From: Pinibacter aurantiacus
GTDB taxonomy: Bacteria; Bacteroidota; Bacteroidia; Chitinophagales; Chitinophagaceae
Assembly (NCBI RefSeq): GCF_019130065.1
Contig: NZ_JAHSPG010000018.1
Span: 62,001-126,000, forward strand
DNA length: 64,000 bases
Direction: 5' to 3'
Shown: one piece after another, positions 1 to 9,145 of the stretch
How positions within the stretch are numbered: position 1 is the first letter of the stretch
Layout: every line of letters starts with the position of its first letter
The notes under the pieces: generated by a model
Told to the model about the DNA's origin: nothing
The model's input: the letters and a program-made list of their open reading frames with translations, nothing else
Database searches by the model: none
Program-made: the position numbers and the translations under genes

Positions 1-940
<940 letters not shown>

Positions 941-949
941 GGTCATCGT

Positions 950-1231
950 TTAAACGATGGCCAAAATGTCACTCTCTCTCATAATCAGGTAGTCATTACC
1001 TTCCACGCTCAGTTCTGTACCTGCGTATTTGCCATACAAAACGGTATCGCCCACTTTTACAGTTACAGGCTCGTCTTTTTTACCAGGACCCGCAGCCACT
1101 ACGGTTCCGCGTTGTGGTTTTTCTTTCGCTGTGTCAGGAATGATGATGCCGCCGGCAGTTTTTTCTTCAGCAGGAGCTGGTTTTACAACAACTCTGTCAT
1201 GCAAAGGAGTAATGCTTAGCTTCTTAGCCAT
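950..1231 (-). CDS. groES: Co-chaperonin GroES
   Basis: Ten-kilodalton lid of the GroEL chaperonin. The 93-residue product is the usual length. It begins with [20 protein letters not shown], has the mobile-loop region with the [18 protein letters not shown] pattern (about residues 22-39), and ends with the conserved [13 protein letters not shown]. The start ATG at 1229-1231 gives the standard N-terminus. It is the first gene of the groES-groEL operon on the minus strand, and a candidate -7 element lies about 70 bases upstream. No CIRCE-type inverted repeat (HrcA operator) was recognised in the upstream region. Confidence 0.97.
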   Translation of the reverse strand: MAKKLSITPLHDRVVVKPAPAEEKTAGGIIIPDTAKEKPQRGTVVAAGPGKKDEPVTVKVGDTVLYGKYAGTELSVEGNDYLIMRESDILAIV

Positions 1232-1298
1232 AATATTTGTGTTTTTTATAGATAAACTATTACAAAGGGGCCGTTTAGCCCTGTTTTTTGGTTCGGCA

Positions 1299-1306
1299 CA
1301 AAACTA
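1299..1306 (-). promoter_or_regulatory. Candidate -7 element of the groES promoter
   Basis: On the minus strand this reads TAGTTTTG, an exact match to the Bacteroidota -7 consensus TAnnTTTG, about 70 bases upstream of groES. A convincing -33 TTG at the usual spacing was not found, so this rests on the -7 match alone. Confidence 0.4.
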
Positions 1307-1410
1307 AACGAATTACGTGCCAATAGGTTCAAAATGTTGGAAAAAAGAAGAGTTGGCAGTCTTGGAGGTGGAATATGCGTTGGGGAATGTGAAATTTTGG
1401 CACATGCTTT

Positions 1411-1609
1411 AATTTGAAAATTTGAAGATTTGAAAATTTGAAAATGCTGAAGGTCGACCTTTCGTTATATTAACGTGTCATTCATGCTGTTCAATTGTTT
1501 AATTTTTGAATGCCGATGGTTGCACTTAATAGTGAGAATTCGACTTTCTGAATTTTCAAATTAGCATATTTTCAAATTTTCAAATTGCCGCGTCTCGAAT
1601 TTTCAAATT
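1411..1609. repeat. Inverted repeat of AATTTGNN octads between divergent groES and nusB
   Basis: Left arm 1411-1446 has four octads (AATTTGAA and one GATTTGAA). Right arm 1551-1609 has several TTTTCAAATT units broken by two short insertions. About 100 non-coding bases lie between them. It fills most of the gap between the divergently transcribed groES and nusB, and its right edge touches the nusB promoter. Confidence 0.85.
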
Positions 1610-1615
1610 ATGCGC

Positions 1616-1623
1616 TACCTTCG
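1616..1623 (+). promoter_or_regulatory. Candidate -7 element of nusB
   Basis: TACCTTCG followed by CGGC, a one-base variant of TAnnTTTG. The same octamer followed by CGGC precedes the desaturase gene at 15858. Placing transcription start near base 1630 puts the in-frame ATG at 1610 upstream of the transcript, so the ATG at 1649 should be the nusB start. Confidence 0.5.
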
Positions 1624-1648
1624 CGGCTTCAATAAGTTCTTACAGCAT

Positions 1649-2572
1649 ATGATCAGTAGAAGAAATATCCGGGTAAAAGTCATGCAGACGCTTTATGTGA
1701 TAGATACTAAAGATCAGGATCTTAAACCCGGCGAAGCAGCGAGGCTCCTCCAAAAGCAGTTCGATTTAACGAGACAATTATTAGTTTATAACATTCATTT
1801 CCTGACAGAGCTTGCGCGATATGCTGAAATTGACGCTCATCAAAAAGCTTCTAAACATTTGCCTTCAGCAGAAGACCTGAATGTAAACACCAAGCTGGCG
1901 GGCAACGAAATCATCTGGAAAATTATCGAGGACAGCAGCTACCAAAAGGCACTCAGCGAAGACATGATCGCTGCAATGCTGGATAAAGACATGGTGCGCA
2001 AATTCTACCTCGAACTGACCGAAAAACCGGAATACCAACAATATATTCACGCAGAAGGCAGACAAACAAAGTCTGAGAAAGATATACTGCAATTTATTTT
2101 TAGCGATTTATTGCTTCCAAATGAAGCCTATACAGATCATTTAGAAGAAATTTTCTCTAACTGGGATGATGATTGTGACATGATCAACATGCTGGTTATG
2201 AGTTATATACAAAAACCAGGTTCATTTAATTTCCAGGAAATGCTCACGAAAGACAAATGGCAATATGCCAAAAGTCTGACCGAGACTGTTTTGGACAAAA
2301 AAGACGTGACGATGGAACTCATCACGCCAAAATTAAAGAACTGGGACCCTGAGCGTATTGCCACTTTGGACATGATCATGATGCAAATGGGTGTGTGTGA
2401 ATTATTGTATTTTGAAACCATTCCTGCCAAAGTAACCATCAATGAATACATTGACCTGGCGAAAGAATACAGCACCCCGCAAAGCGGCCAGTTTGTGAAC
2501 GGTATTCTGGATAATATTCACAAAGACCTGGTGAAGGAAAACAAATTACACAAAGTCAACTTCAAGAAGTAG
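1649..2572 (+). CDS. nusB: Transcription antitermination factor NusB
   Basis: RNA-binding factor of the NusB/NusE complex that promotes antitermination on rRNA operons. The 307-residue product has the long form seen in Bacteroidota: an extended N-terminal half, with the NusB helical domain in the last 130 or so residues (WDPERIATLDMIMMQMGVCE, then PAKVTINEYIDLAKEYSTPQSGQFVNGILD split across residues 255-295). I chose the ATG at 1649 (MISRRNIRVKVMQTLY) over 1610 because the first 13 codons would overlap the promoter and repeat, and because family members begin with this motif. It heads a run with a DUF1573 lipoprotein, yajC and coaE. Confidence 0.93.
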   Translation: MISRRNIRVKVMQTLYVIDTKDQDLKPGEAARLLQKQFDLTRQLLVYNIHFLTELARYAEIDAHQKASKHLPSAEDLNVNTKLAGNEIIWKIIEDSSYQKALSEDMIAAMLDKDMVRKFYLELTEKPEYQQYIHAEGRQTKSEKDILQFIFSDLLLPNEAYTDHLEEIFSNWDDDCDMINMLVMSYIQKPGSFNFQEMLTKDKWQYAKSLTETVLDKKDVTMELITPKLKNWDPERIATLDMIMMQMGVCELLYFETIPAKVTINEYIDLAKEYSTPQSGQFVNGILDNIHKDLVKENKLHKVNFKK

Positions 2573-2590
2573 TCGAAAAATCAAATCCAT

Positions 2591-2598
2591 TACATTTG
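2591..2598 (+). promoter_or_regulatory. Candidate -7 element before the DUF1573 gene
   Basis: TACATTTG, an exact TAnnTTTG match. It overlaps the in-frame TTG at 2596, which argues against that start and for the ATG at 2611. The transcript would then have a leader of only a few bases. The element could give the downstream genes a promoter separate from nusB. Confidence 0.5.
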
Positions 2599-2610
2599 CA
2601 AAAAAACACC

Positions 2611-3054
2611 ATGCGTTACTTGCTAATCATGTCAGTTTGTGCCCTGCTGACGGTTGGTTGTAAGTCGAAAGACCCAAACAAAACAACCGGCGGAATGATA
2701 CAAAATGGCCCTTTGAAAATGGATTCCTCAATGTTCACTACCATAGAATGGAAGGAACAAGACAAGAAATTTGACAAAATTACAGAAGGTCAAAAACTGG
2801 ATGTAAGCTTCGCTTTTAAAAATACGGGAGACAAGCCTTTGGTCATTTCACGCGTGCAGCCAAGCTGTGGTTGTACAGTGGCTGATCCTCCGAAAGAGCC
2901 AATTGCTCCGGGAGCAGAAGGATTGATCAAAGCCTCTTTTAACAGTGAAGGAAAATCCGGCATGCAACACAAAACCCTTTATGTAACTGCGAATACGAAA
3001 GGCACGCAGGAGCATGAGCTGGTTTTTGAAGTAGAAGTGGAGAAGAAAAAATAA
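2611..3054 (+). CDS. DUF1573-family lipoprotein
   Basis: Predicted secreted lipoprotein of 147 residues. The N-terminus MRYLLIMSVCALLTVGC is a type II signal peptide with the lipidated Cys at about residue 17. The rest is one DUF1573 immunoglobulin-like domain with the hallmark NTGDKPLVISRVQPSCGCTV and the following IAPGAEGLIKASFNSEGKSG. In this family the domain is found in Bacteroidota envelope proteins of unknown role. The ATG at 2611 is preferred over TTG at 2596 because the latter lies in the -7 element. It sits between nusB and yajC. The stop codon merges into the next repeat. Confidence 0.88.
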   Translation: MRYLLIMSVCALLTVGCKSKDPNKTTGGMIQNGPLKMDSSMFTTIEWKEQDKKFDKITEGQKLDVSFAFKNTGDKPLVISRVQPSCGCTVADPPKEPIAPGAEGLIKASFNSEGKSGMQHKTLYVTANTKGTQEHELVFEVEVEKKK

Positions 3055-3152
3055 AAAGTAAAAATTAAAAAGTCAAAATAGAATCGCTCTGAATCAAGGC
3101 CGACAAGTCGACTTTCAACTTTTTTGAATTTTGACTTTTGATTTTTGAATTA
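3052..3152. repeat. Inverted repeat of GTAAAAA/GTCAAAA heptads
   Basis: The left arm begins at the DUF1573 stop codon and runs to about 3080 in AAAAGTA/AAAAGTC units. The right arm 3110-3152 is the complementary TTTTGACTTTTGA pattern. A short complementary core (GTCGACTT region) lies between. Members of the same family are at 26443, 29561 and 60546. Confidence 0.75.
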
Positions 3153-3181
3153 ATCATAACGTTTCAAAAAATAAAACAAAA

Positions 3182-3505
3182 ATGACAAATCTGACTTTAC
3201 TACAGGCACCAGCGGGAGGCGGAACGCTTCAATTGGTTTTACTAGGAGGTATGATATTGGTGTTCTGGCTGTTCATGATTCGCCCACAGGCTAAGAAAGC
3301 AAAAGATGCAAAAAAATTCCAGGAAGGCATGCAGAAAGGTGACAAGATTGTTACCATTGCAGGTATTCACGGTATTGTAAATAAAGTGAACGAAGATGGT
3401 ACCATCATTATCGAAACAAGCCCTGGAAGCACTATGAAAATCGAGAAAAGTGCGATCAGCCTTGAGTGGTCCAAACAACAGAACAATCCGACTCCGGCAA
3501 AATAA
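3182..3505 (+). CDS. yajC: Preprotein translocase subunit YajC
   Basis: Small inner-membrane partner of the SecDF-YajC complex that assists SecYEG export. The product has 107 residues: one transmembrane helix (LQLVLLGGMILVFWLFMI, about residues 17-34), the conserved RPQAKKAKDAKKFQ stretch, then the cytoplasmic KGDKIVTIAGIHGIV domain. Length and motif order are normal for YajC. It follows the DUF1573 gene and precedes coaE, with a clear intrinsic terminator just downstream. Confidence 0.96.
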   Translation: MTNLTLLQAPAGGGTLQLVLLGGMILVFWLFMIRPQAKKAKDAKKFQEGMQKGDKIVTIAGIHGIVNKVNEDGTIIIETSPGSTMKIEKSAISLEWSKQQNNPTPAK

Positions 3506-3527
3506 GTGCGCGCAGTTTTACATTATC

Positions 3528-3561
3528 AACCGGAATTACTTTGAGTGGTTCCGGTTTTTTA
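3528..3561 (+). terminator. Intrinsic terminator after yajC
   Basis: Hairpin AACCGGAA / TTCCGGTT with a 13-base loop, followed by a run of T. It lies 22 bases after the yajC stop codon. Confidence 0.8.
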
Positions 3562-3651
3562 TTGCCACAGAGGCTCAGAACAACTGAGGATTATTTAATA
3601 TTCTTAGCTTTATTCCATATCTCTGTATTCTCTGTGCCTCAGTGGCAAATG
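3562..3651. repeat. Inverted repeat between yajC and coaE
   Basis: Left arm 3562-3589 (TGCCACAGAGGCTCAG and on) and right arm 3615-3650 (ending GTGCCTCAGTGGCA) are imperfect reverse complements. The outer 8-10 bases match best. The right arm falls into heptads (TCTCTGT, ATTCTCT, GTGCCTC, AGTGGCA). Another unit family of the window-wide repeat type. Confidence 0.7.
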
Positions 3652-3666
3652 TCCAAAACATAATCC

Positions 3667-4254
3667 ATGTTAAAAATCGGTATTACTGGTGGAATAGGAA
3701 GCGGCAAAAGTACCGTTTCAAAAATCTTCGAAGTGCTTGGTATTCCTGTATTTTATGCAGATGATGCAACAAAAAATATAATGAACGAATCTCCGGTTAT
3801 CCGCGAAAAACTCACAGAATATTTTGGAGAAGAAGCGTATAGCGGAGATGTGCTGAATAGAAAATTCATTGCCAGCCAGGTATTCAACGATAAGGAAAAA
3901 CTAGCTTTCCTCAATAGCGTCACGCATCCGGAAGCCATCCGCTACGCCAGTGAGTGGATGCAAAAACAAACCACCCCATACGCCATTAAAGAAGCTGCAC
4001 TATTTTTCGAAAGCGGTTCTCAGGAAGGAATCGACATCATGATAGGAGTGTATACACCCAAAGCTATGCGCATTCACCGCATCATGCAGCGTGACAATGT
4101 GACCCGCGAAGAGGTGCTGAAAAGAATGCAAAACCAAATCAACGAAGAGATTAAAATGCGCTTGTGCGACTACGTGATCATCAACGACGAACAGCATCCG
4201 GTGATTGAGCAGGTGTTGGATTTGCACGAGAAGTTTTTGGCCGCCGGCCGGTAG
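3667..4254 (+). CDS. coaE: Dephospho-CoA kinase
   Basis: Last step of coenzyme A synthesis: ATP-dependent phosphorylation of the ribose 3'-hydroxyl of dephospho-CoA. The 195-residue product begins MLKIGITGGIGSGKST, a perfect P-loop at residues 8-15, followed by the substrate-binding GIPVFYADD and the lid region MRIHRIMQRDNVTREEVLKR (about 134-153). The C-terminal YVIINDE is typical. The stop TAG is supplied by the GTAGAGAC element that begins there. The gene lies between a strong upstream terminator and a strong downstream one, so it may have its own promoter within 3562-3666. Confidence 0.96.
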   Translation: MLKIGITGGIGSGKSTVSKIFEVLGIPVFYADDATKNIMNESPVIREKLTEYFGEEAYSGDVLNRKFIASQVFNDKEKLAFLNSVTHPEAIRYASEWMQKQTTPYAIKEAALFFESGSQEGIDIMIGVYTPKAMRIHRIMQRDNVTREEVLKRMQNQINEEIKMRLCDYVIINDEQHPVIEQVLDLHEKFLAAGR

Positions 4255-4279
4255 AGACAAGGCATTGCCTTGTCTGTAC
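4252..4279. repeat. GTAGAGAC palindromic element overlapping the coaE stop
   Basis: Short palindrome (AGACAAGGCA / TGCCTTGTCT) starting at the TAG that stops coaE. A near-identical copy overlaps the ccoNO stop at 25014. Confidence 0.8.
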
Positions 4280-4324
4280 GCTGCAGCGAAACAAATGTGG
4301 TGATATCAAATGAGTTTAACGGGA

Positions 4325-4386
4325 CTTGGACAAGCTCAGCCTGACACTCCGCTTAGAGTGTCAGGCTGAGTTTGTCCAAGCCTTTT
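4325..4386 (+). terminator. Long perfect-stem hairpin after coaE
   Basis: Twenty-five base-pair stem (4325-4349 with 4356-4380, one G-T pair) and a six-base loop, followed by CCTTTTTG. The stem contains CTCAGCCTGACACTC. It has the form of a strong intrinsic terminator for coaE. The remaining gap to 4693 holds a repeat fragment but no gene. Confidence 0.75.
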
Positions 4387-4557
4387 TGCATAAACAGAGC
4401 GTATTTATCTCACATTTTAATTCAGCACAAATTGAATTTGCTTACCCCATCAAGTAGAATTTGCAATCTTTCTTTTGCAAATGATAAACTGAATTCCAAA
4501 TCTCAACAGGCTTCAGTTATAATTTAAAGTCATCAAGGGTTCCGCCAATCATTTCGC

Positions 4558-4600
4558 AACCCACCACCGGCTACCGGCAACTGACTACTGGCCGCAACCT
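4558..4600. repeat. CTACCGG/CTACTGG heptad arm before the TonB receptor gene
   Basis: Tandem degenerate heptads (CCACCGG, CTACCGG, CAACTGA, CTACTGG). The same family forms an inverted pair at 41858-41987. Only one arm is evident here. No gene was seen in the surrounding 4387-4693. Confidence 0.55.
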
Positions 4601-4693
4601 CTCTACTTTTTCCGCATCGCGTAAACCGTTTTTCCCTATTTCGTAGTCCATAAGCCATTGATTTCAAGGAAATTTGCAGCCAAATTCAGAAGA

Positions 4694-7126
4694 ATGACCC
4701 CCGTATCAAGAATTATTACAAAACTATCAGCTGTTTGCATGTTGTTTTTTGCGTTCCTTATGACATATGCAAACGGAGACGAAAACGCTGCAACAATCAA
4801 AGGAACCGTTACTACGAGTGATAACAAACCCGCCGCTTATGTAACCGTAATTTTAAAGGGAACCAACAAAAGCGCATTCACAGATGAGGATGGCGTTTTC
4901 TCATTCTTCAACGTTCGTCCGGGTAACTATGAAATTGAAGTTTCCCTTGTTGGCCACAACACGGTTACCAAACAAGTGAACGTAACAGGTGATAATACCA
5001 CCACAATAAATATTCAACTGACTGCTTCCAATAAACAATTGCAGGAAGTAATCGTAACGGGAGGTAATAATAAGTACGCCAAAAAAGTGAGTGATTTTGT
5101 TTCCAAAATGCCTTTAAAAAGCATGGAAAACTCACAGGTATATACGACTATCAGCAAAAACCTGATTGCAGACCAAATGGTGTTTACAGTGGATGATGCG
5201 TTGAAAAATGCACCGGGCATCAACAAAATGTGGATCGCAACGGGAAGAAGCGGCGACGGCGGTAGTTACTACAACTCTCGCGGTTTTGTGTTGCAGAGCC
5301 AGTTGAGAAATGGCGTTGCAGGAAATGTTTCCAGCACAATCGACGCTGCCAACATAGAAAGAATCGAGATCATCAAAGGGCCATCTGCCACATTGTTTGG
5401 TAGCACCCTCACTTCTTATGGAGGCTTGATCAACCGCGTCACCAAAAAGCCTTACGAGAAAGTGGGTGGTGAAATTTCCTACGCAGGTGGCAGTTACAAT
5501 TTCAACAGGTTCAGCGTGGATGTAAACACGCCGTTGGATTCTGCGAAAACAGTTTTGCTACGCGTAAATGCAGCTTACAACGCTGAAAAAAGCTTTACTG
5601 ACAATGGCTTCAGCAAAGGATTTTCCCTGGCGCCAAGTCTTTCCTATAAAGTGAATGATAAATTGTCATTCCTGTTTGATGCAGAATTTTACCAGGGACA
5701 AAACACAGGATTGAATGTTTACTTTTTCCCATGGCTAATGCCAATGTCTAAATTAAGCGGCGACAGCCCTGATAAACTGAAAATGGATTACAAGAAATCC
5801 TACGCAAATTCCGACTTGTACCAAACTGCCCGCAATGCGAATTTCTTTGCGGAAATGGATTACAAGATGGGCAGCGGATGGCGCTCCCAAACGACATATT
5901 CTATCACCAACAGTTTTTCTGACGGTCCTTCTCCTTATTTCTATTTACTGCCGGGCGATTCTATTTCCAGAAATAATCAGTTCACCGATCACAGCACCAA
6001 CCAGGTAATGGAACTGCAACAAAACTTCATCGGCGATTTTCATATCGGCAATCATAGAAACCGTTTCGTAGGCGGGCTTGATTTCTTCTATCAAAATTCT
6101 GACCAGGTGTTTTACAACATGGGTTTTGATACTGTTCCGCTTATTGGGGCCACGCCAAATTACATGGCGTTCAACAAACGAAATGTAGATGCGATGATCG
6201 TGAGAGACTGGACAACCATTGATGCGTATAATTATCCGCTGATCTATAAAACAAATACCTACAGCGCTTATATTTCCGACGTATTTAATTTGTTGCCAAA
6301 CTTAATGTTGTCAGCTGCACTTCGTTTAGATCATTTCGATAACAAAGGAAATTTTAATAAATCTACGGGCACGATCACTCCGGGATCTGCTTACAACCAA
6401 ACCGCATTGTCGCCTAAATTCGGTATCGTTTACCAACCGATCAAAGACAGGATTTCGATTTTTGCTAATTATCAGAATGGCTTCACCAATAAAACCGGTG
6501 TTGATTACGAAGGCAATTCGTTCAAACCTGAACAGGCGAACCAGTTTGAAACCGGTGTAAAGCTGGATATGTTTGGTGGCAAACTCAGCAGTACTTTGAG
6601 TTACTACAACATCGAAGTATCAAACATGGTGCGCTCGATGCCAACGCCTAACAATCCGTATGCGCAAATACAAGACGGAACGCAGCGTAGCACAGGTTTC
6701 GAGGGAGAAGTGATCACCAACCCGATAAAAGGTTTGAACATTTCATTTGGCCTTTCTTACAATGATTCGAAATATACAAAAGCTGACGCGAGTGTACTTG
6801 GCCGCAGACCAGCTACAGCCACTTCGCCATGGGCAAGCAATTTCTGGATCAGCTATAACCTGCAGGTGGAGAAATTAAGAGGACTTGGTGTTGGCTTTGG
6901 TGGCAACTATGTGAGTGATTATAAAGTGATCAACGATGCAAATGTTGGCGAATTCACACTGCCTTCTTACACTGTATTAGGTGCTACTTTGTTTTACGAA
7001 CAAGGCAAATACAGAATAGGCGTGAAACTTGATAACCTAACCAATGAACATTACTGGATCGGTTACTCATCATTCAGTCCGCAGAAGTTGAGAAGCGTGA
7101 CAGCGAATATTGCGTTTAGATTTTAA
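4694..7126 (+). CDS. TonB-dependent siderophore-type outer-membrane receptor
   Basis: Predicted TonB-gated outer-membrane receptor of 810 residues. After the signal peptide (VCMLFFAFLMTYANG) comes a carboxypeptidase-regulatory-like domain (IKGTVTTSDNKPAAYVTVIL onward, about residues 36-115), then the plug (DDALKNAPGINKMW, SRGFVLQSQLRNGV, IERIEIIKGPSATLFG) and a 22-strand barrel ending in Phe (TANIAFRF), as expected for BAM substrates. The plug motifs resemble ferric-siderophore receptors (FhuA/FhuE-like). I use the ATG at 4694 rather than 4658 because a near-consensus -7 sequence (GAAATTTG) lies at about 4668 and the shorter form gives a clean signal peptide. The downstream PepSY protein supports an iron role. 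The substrate is not determinable from sequence. Confidence 0.88.
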   Translation: MTPVSRIITKLSAVCMLFFAFLMTYANGDENAATIKGTVTTSDNKPAAYVTVILKGTNKSAFTDEDGVFSFFNVRPGNYEIEVSLVGHNTVTKQVNVTGDNTTTINIQLTASNKQLQEVIVTGGNNKYAKKVSDFVSKMPLKSMENSQVYTTISKNLIADQMVFTVDDALKNAPGINKMWIATGRSGDGGSYYNSRGFVLQSQLRNGVAGNVSSTIDAANIERIEIIKGPSATLFGSTLTSYGGLINRVTKKPYEKVGGEISYAGGSYNFNRFSVDVNTPLDSAKTVLLRVNAAYNAEKSFTDNGFSKGFSLAPSLSYKVNDKLSFLFDAEFYQGQNTGLNVYFFPWLMPMSKLSGDSPDKLKMDYKKSYANSDLYQTARNANFFAEMDYKMGSGWRSQTTYSITNSFSDGPSPYFYLLPGDSISRNNQFTDHSTNQVMELQQNFIGDFHIGNHRNRFVGGLDFFYQNSDQVFYNMGFDTVPLIGATPNYMAFNKRNVDAMIVRDWTTIDAYNYPLIYKTNTYSAYISDVFNLLPNLMLSAALRLDHFDNKGNFNKSTGTITPGSAYNQTALSPKFGIVYQPIKDRISIFANYQNGFTNKTGVDYEGNSFKPEQANQFETGVKLDMFGGKLSSTLSYYNIEVSNMVRSMPTPNNPYAQIQDGTQRSTGFEGEVITNPIKGLNISFGLSYNDSKYTKADASVLGRRPATATSPWASNFWISYNLQVEKLRGLGVGFGGNYVSDYKVINDANVGEFTLPSYTVLGATLFYEQGKYRIGVKLDNLTNEHYWIGYSSFSPQKLRSVTANIAFRF

Positions 7127-7238
7127 TAACTGAATAACTGAATAACTGAATTATTGAATAATTGAAGATGTGCGAACAGCCCAATTATTTGATAATTCAG
7201 TTATTTAGCCCATTTGACTTCAATAATTCAATGATTTG
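7124..7238. repeat. Inverted repeat of TGAATAAC octads
   Basis: The left arm starts at the receptor stop codon and runs to about 7165 in GAATAACT / GAATTATT units. The right arm 7182-7238 has the complementary TAATTCAGTTATT pattern. Its last bases include the TTG start of the PepSY gene. Confidence 0.85.
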
Positions 7239-8390
7239 AAAAAGAAGAACACTTTAAAATATTGGATCGGCAGACTGCACCTTTGGCTGGGGTTATCAAC
7301 CGGGTTGATTGTTTTTATTGTGAGTGTTACAGGTTGCTTGTACTGCTTTCATGACGAGATTAAAGACGTAACCAGGCCCTACAGGCACGTTGAGCAACGC
7401 GACCAGGCGTTTGTAGCGCCTTCGGTTCTTTTTCAAAATGCGAAGCAACGAGTGCCGGCCAACAAGCCTAGCTTTGTGGTGTATGCAGGAAAAAACAGAT
7501 CTGCGGCGGTATATTCTTCCGGCGAGGGCGGACAATTGTACATTTACTTTGATCCCTACACGGGGCAATATCTTGCCACTGAGAATCTTAGAAATGACTT
7601 TTTCATTATTGTAGAATACATTCACTTATATCTCCTGTTACCACCGGTGATAGGCAAACAGATTGTTGGAGTGTCTGTCATCATATTTGTTGTGATGCTG
7701 ATAACAGGCATAATACTGTGGTGGCCCAAACGCAAGCATGACCGCAAAATGAGCTTTACCATAAAATGGAAAGGCAGATGGCGCCGCGTAAACTATGATA
7801 TGCACAAAGTGTTTGGGTTCTATGCTTCTGTTATCGCTTTGGTGCTGGCGCTTACCGGCCTTGCCATCGATTATGATTGGATGCACAAAGCCATGTACAA
7901 TGTGGCAAATGTGGGCCAGAAATACGATAAGAACGAAGACTTGCATCCTGTGATTGATACAAACACCGTGGTGTCAGATGCGCATCCAGCCATGGATATA
8001 GCCTTCGTTGAAACGGTGAAAAGATCTGCCCGCGCCGAGATGTTTTTTGTTACAGCCCCCTTTGCTAAAAGCGACCCCATAACAACCGGTGCCTACGCCA
8101 AATCTTTAAACTACGATCATCAGGATAATTATTATTTTGACCCCTCATCCGGCAAGCTGCTGAAAAGCTTACCACATAGCGTGAAAAGCTCCGGCATGAA
8201 ATTCAATGAAATGAATTACGGCCTGCACGTAGGACAATATTTCAATCTGCCCGGCAAAATTGCCGCCTTCCTGGTAAGCCTTATTTGCGCCAGCCTTCCC
8301 ATTACCGGCTTTATGATCTGGTACGGAAGGAAATACAAAAAGCACCCAAAGTCTGAGGGAATTCCTGTTCAAAAGAAACAGCTTGTATAG
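7236..8390 (+). CDS. PepSY-domain membrane protein (siderophore-iron reductase-like)
   Basis: Integral membrane protein of 384 residues in the PepSY-associated TM family. Members next to siderophore receptors are thought to act in periplasmic release or reduction of siderophore iron. Seen: a first helix HLWLGLSTGLIVFIVSVTG (about 14-32), a periplasmic PepSY-like stretch, two more helices around KQIVGVSVIIFVVMLITG and HKVFGFYASVIALVLALTG, and a last helix KIAAFLVSLICASLPITG before a basic tail. His residues in HLWLG, DMHKVFG and GLHVGQY are possible heme ligands (inference). The start is a TTG at 7236. An ATG at 7231 is out of frame and stops at once. Likely cotranscribed with the receptor. 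Confidence 0.8.
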   Translation: MKKKNTLKYWIGRLHLWLGLSTGLIVFIVSVTGCLYCFHDEIKDVTRPYRHVEQRDQAFVAPSVLFQNAKQRVPANKPSFVVYAGKNRSAAVYSSGEGGQLYIYFDPYTGQYLATENLRNDFFIIVEYIHLYLLLPPVIGKQIVGVSVIIFVVMLITGIILWWPKRKHDRKMSFTIKWKGRWRRVNYDMHKVFGFYASVIALVLALTGLAIDYDWMHKAMYNVANVGQKYDKNEDLHPVIDTNTVVSDAHPAMDIAFVETVKRSARAEMFFVTAPFAKSDPITTGAYAKSLNYDHQDNYYFDPSSGKLLKSLPHSVKSSGMKFNEMNYGLHVGQYFNLPGKIAAFLVSLICASLPITGFMIWYGRKYKKHPKSEGIPVQKKQLV

Positions 8391-8393
8391 ATA

Positions 8394-8499
8394 AGTGACT
8401 GAATAACTGATTAACTGAATAACTGAGTGGTTATTGTCGATTTTACATGTTGACGTTCAACCACTCAGTTATTCAGTTAATCAGTTATTCGGTTATTAA
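8394..8499. repeat. Near-perfect inverted repeat of TGAATAAC octads
   Basis: Arms of about 37 bases (8396-8432 and 8459-8495) are complementary with only one or two mismatches, around a 26-base loop. Units are ACTGAATA / ACTGATTA. It begins four bases after the PepSY stop and ends at the probable promoter of the AAA-like gene. Confidence 0.9.
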
Positions 8500-8557
8500 C
8501 TTTCGTTTGCAATTGCCGCCAACTCTTGGTAAATTACATATAACAAAAACGTATTGT

Positions 8558-9142
8558 ATGAGCTTGCCAAATCCATTACAGAAAATAAGTGACTTTGCTT
8601 CTCATCTTTTTTCCAACAATCACGACAACACAGGTAAGTTGTTCACGACTCAAAAGCAGTGGCAAAGTCTGGACATTTCTCCACTCGCAAAGGCTGAATT
8701 AAACACACTTCAAACGCTGGTTCCTTTAAACAAAATGTGCAACTATATCGCATTGTTTGAGGGCGATGATGCCGCTGATAAGCTAGCCGCTGCTGCATTG
8801 ATGGCGAAAGAAGAAGGCAGGCAATTGTACAGAATAAACGTATCTGAGGTTGTATCAAAGTATGCCGGCGAAACAGAAAAGAACCTTGACAAGGTTTTCA
8901 GCAACGCACAAAACCATGACTGGATATTGTTCTTCGATGAAGCAGATGCATTGTTCGGTAAACGAACAAACGTAAAGGATTCGCATGACAAGTATGCGAA
9001 TCAGGACGTAAATTATTTAATGCACAAAATAGAAGATTACAAAGGTGTGGTGATTGTTGCTACAAATTCGATGCCTTCGGACGATGACGACCTGAAGAAA
9101 ATGTCACGCGCTGTAATTACGTTTAAGAGGGCCGAAGCGTAA
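8558..9142 (+). CDS. Degenerate AAA-family protein lacking a functional Walker A
   Basis: Stand-alone 194-residue AAA-like domain. Residues 97-175 match the AAA core: VVSKYAGETEKNLDKVF, an intact Walker B ILFFDEADALFGKR (Asp127, Glu128), KDSHDKYANQDVNYLMHKIE, and sensor 1 VATN (Asn170). At the P-loop position the sequence is GDDAADKL (69-76): the Lys is kept, but the two glycines and the Ser/Thr of GxxGxGKT are lost. The C-terminal lid with arginine finger is also absent. The core resembles AAA proteins of the type found with contractile injection systems, but no such genes are nearby. The start is at 8558, since upstream codons only read through the repeat and promoter. It is probably a non-hydrolysing binding protein (inference). 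Confidence 0.72.
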   Translation: MSLPNPLQKISDFASHLFSNNHDNTGKLFTTQKQWQSLDISPLAKAELNTLQTLVPLNKMCNYIALFEGDDAADKLAAAALMAKEEGRQLYRINVSEVVSKYAGETEKNLDKVFSNAQNHDWILFFDEADALFGKRTNVKDSHDKYANQDVNYLMHKIEDYKGVVIVATNSMPSDDDDLKKMSRAVITFKRAEA

Positions 9143-9145
9143 CCC

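Noticed and set aside
3466-3663. 65-codon frame after yajC
   Set aside because: It overlaps the end of yajC, the terminator and a repeat. No protein-like features.
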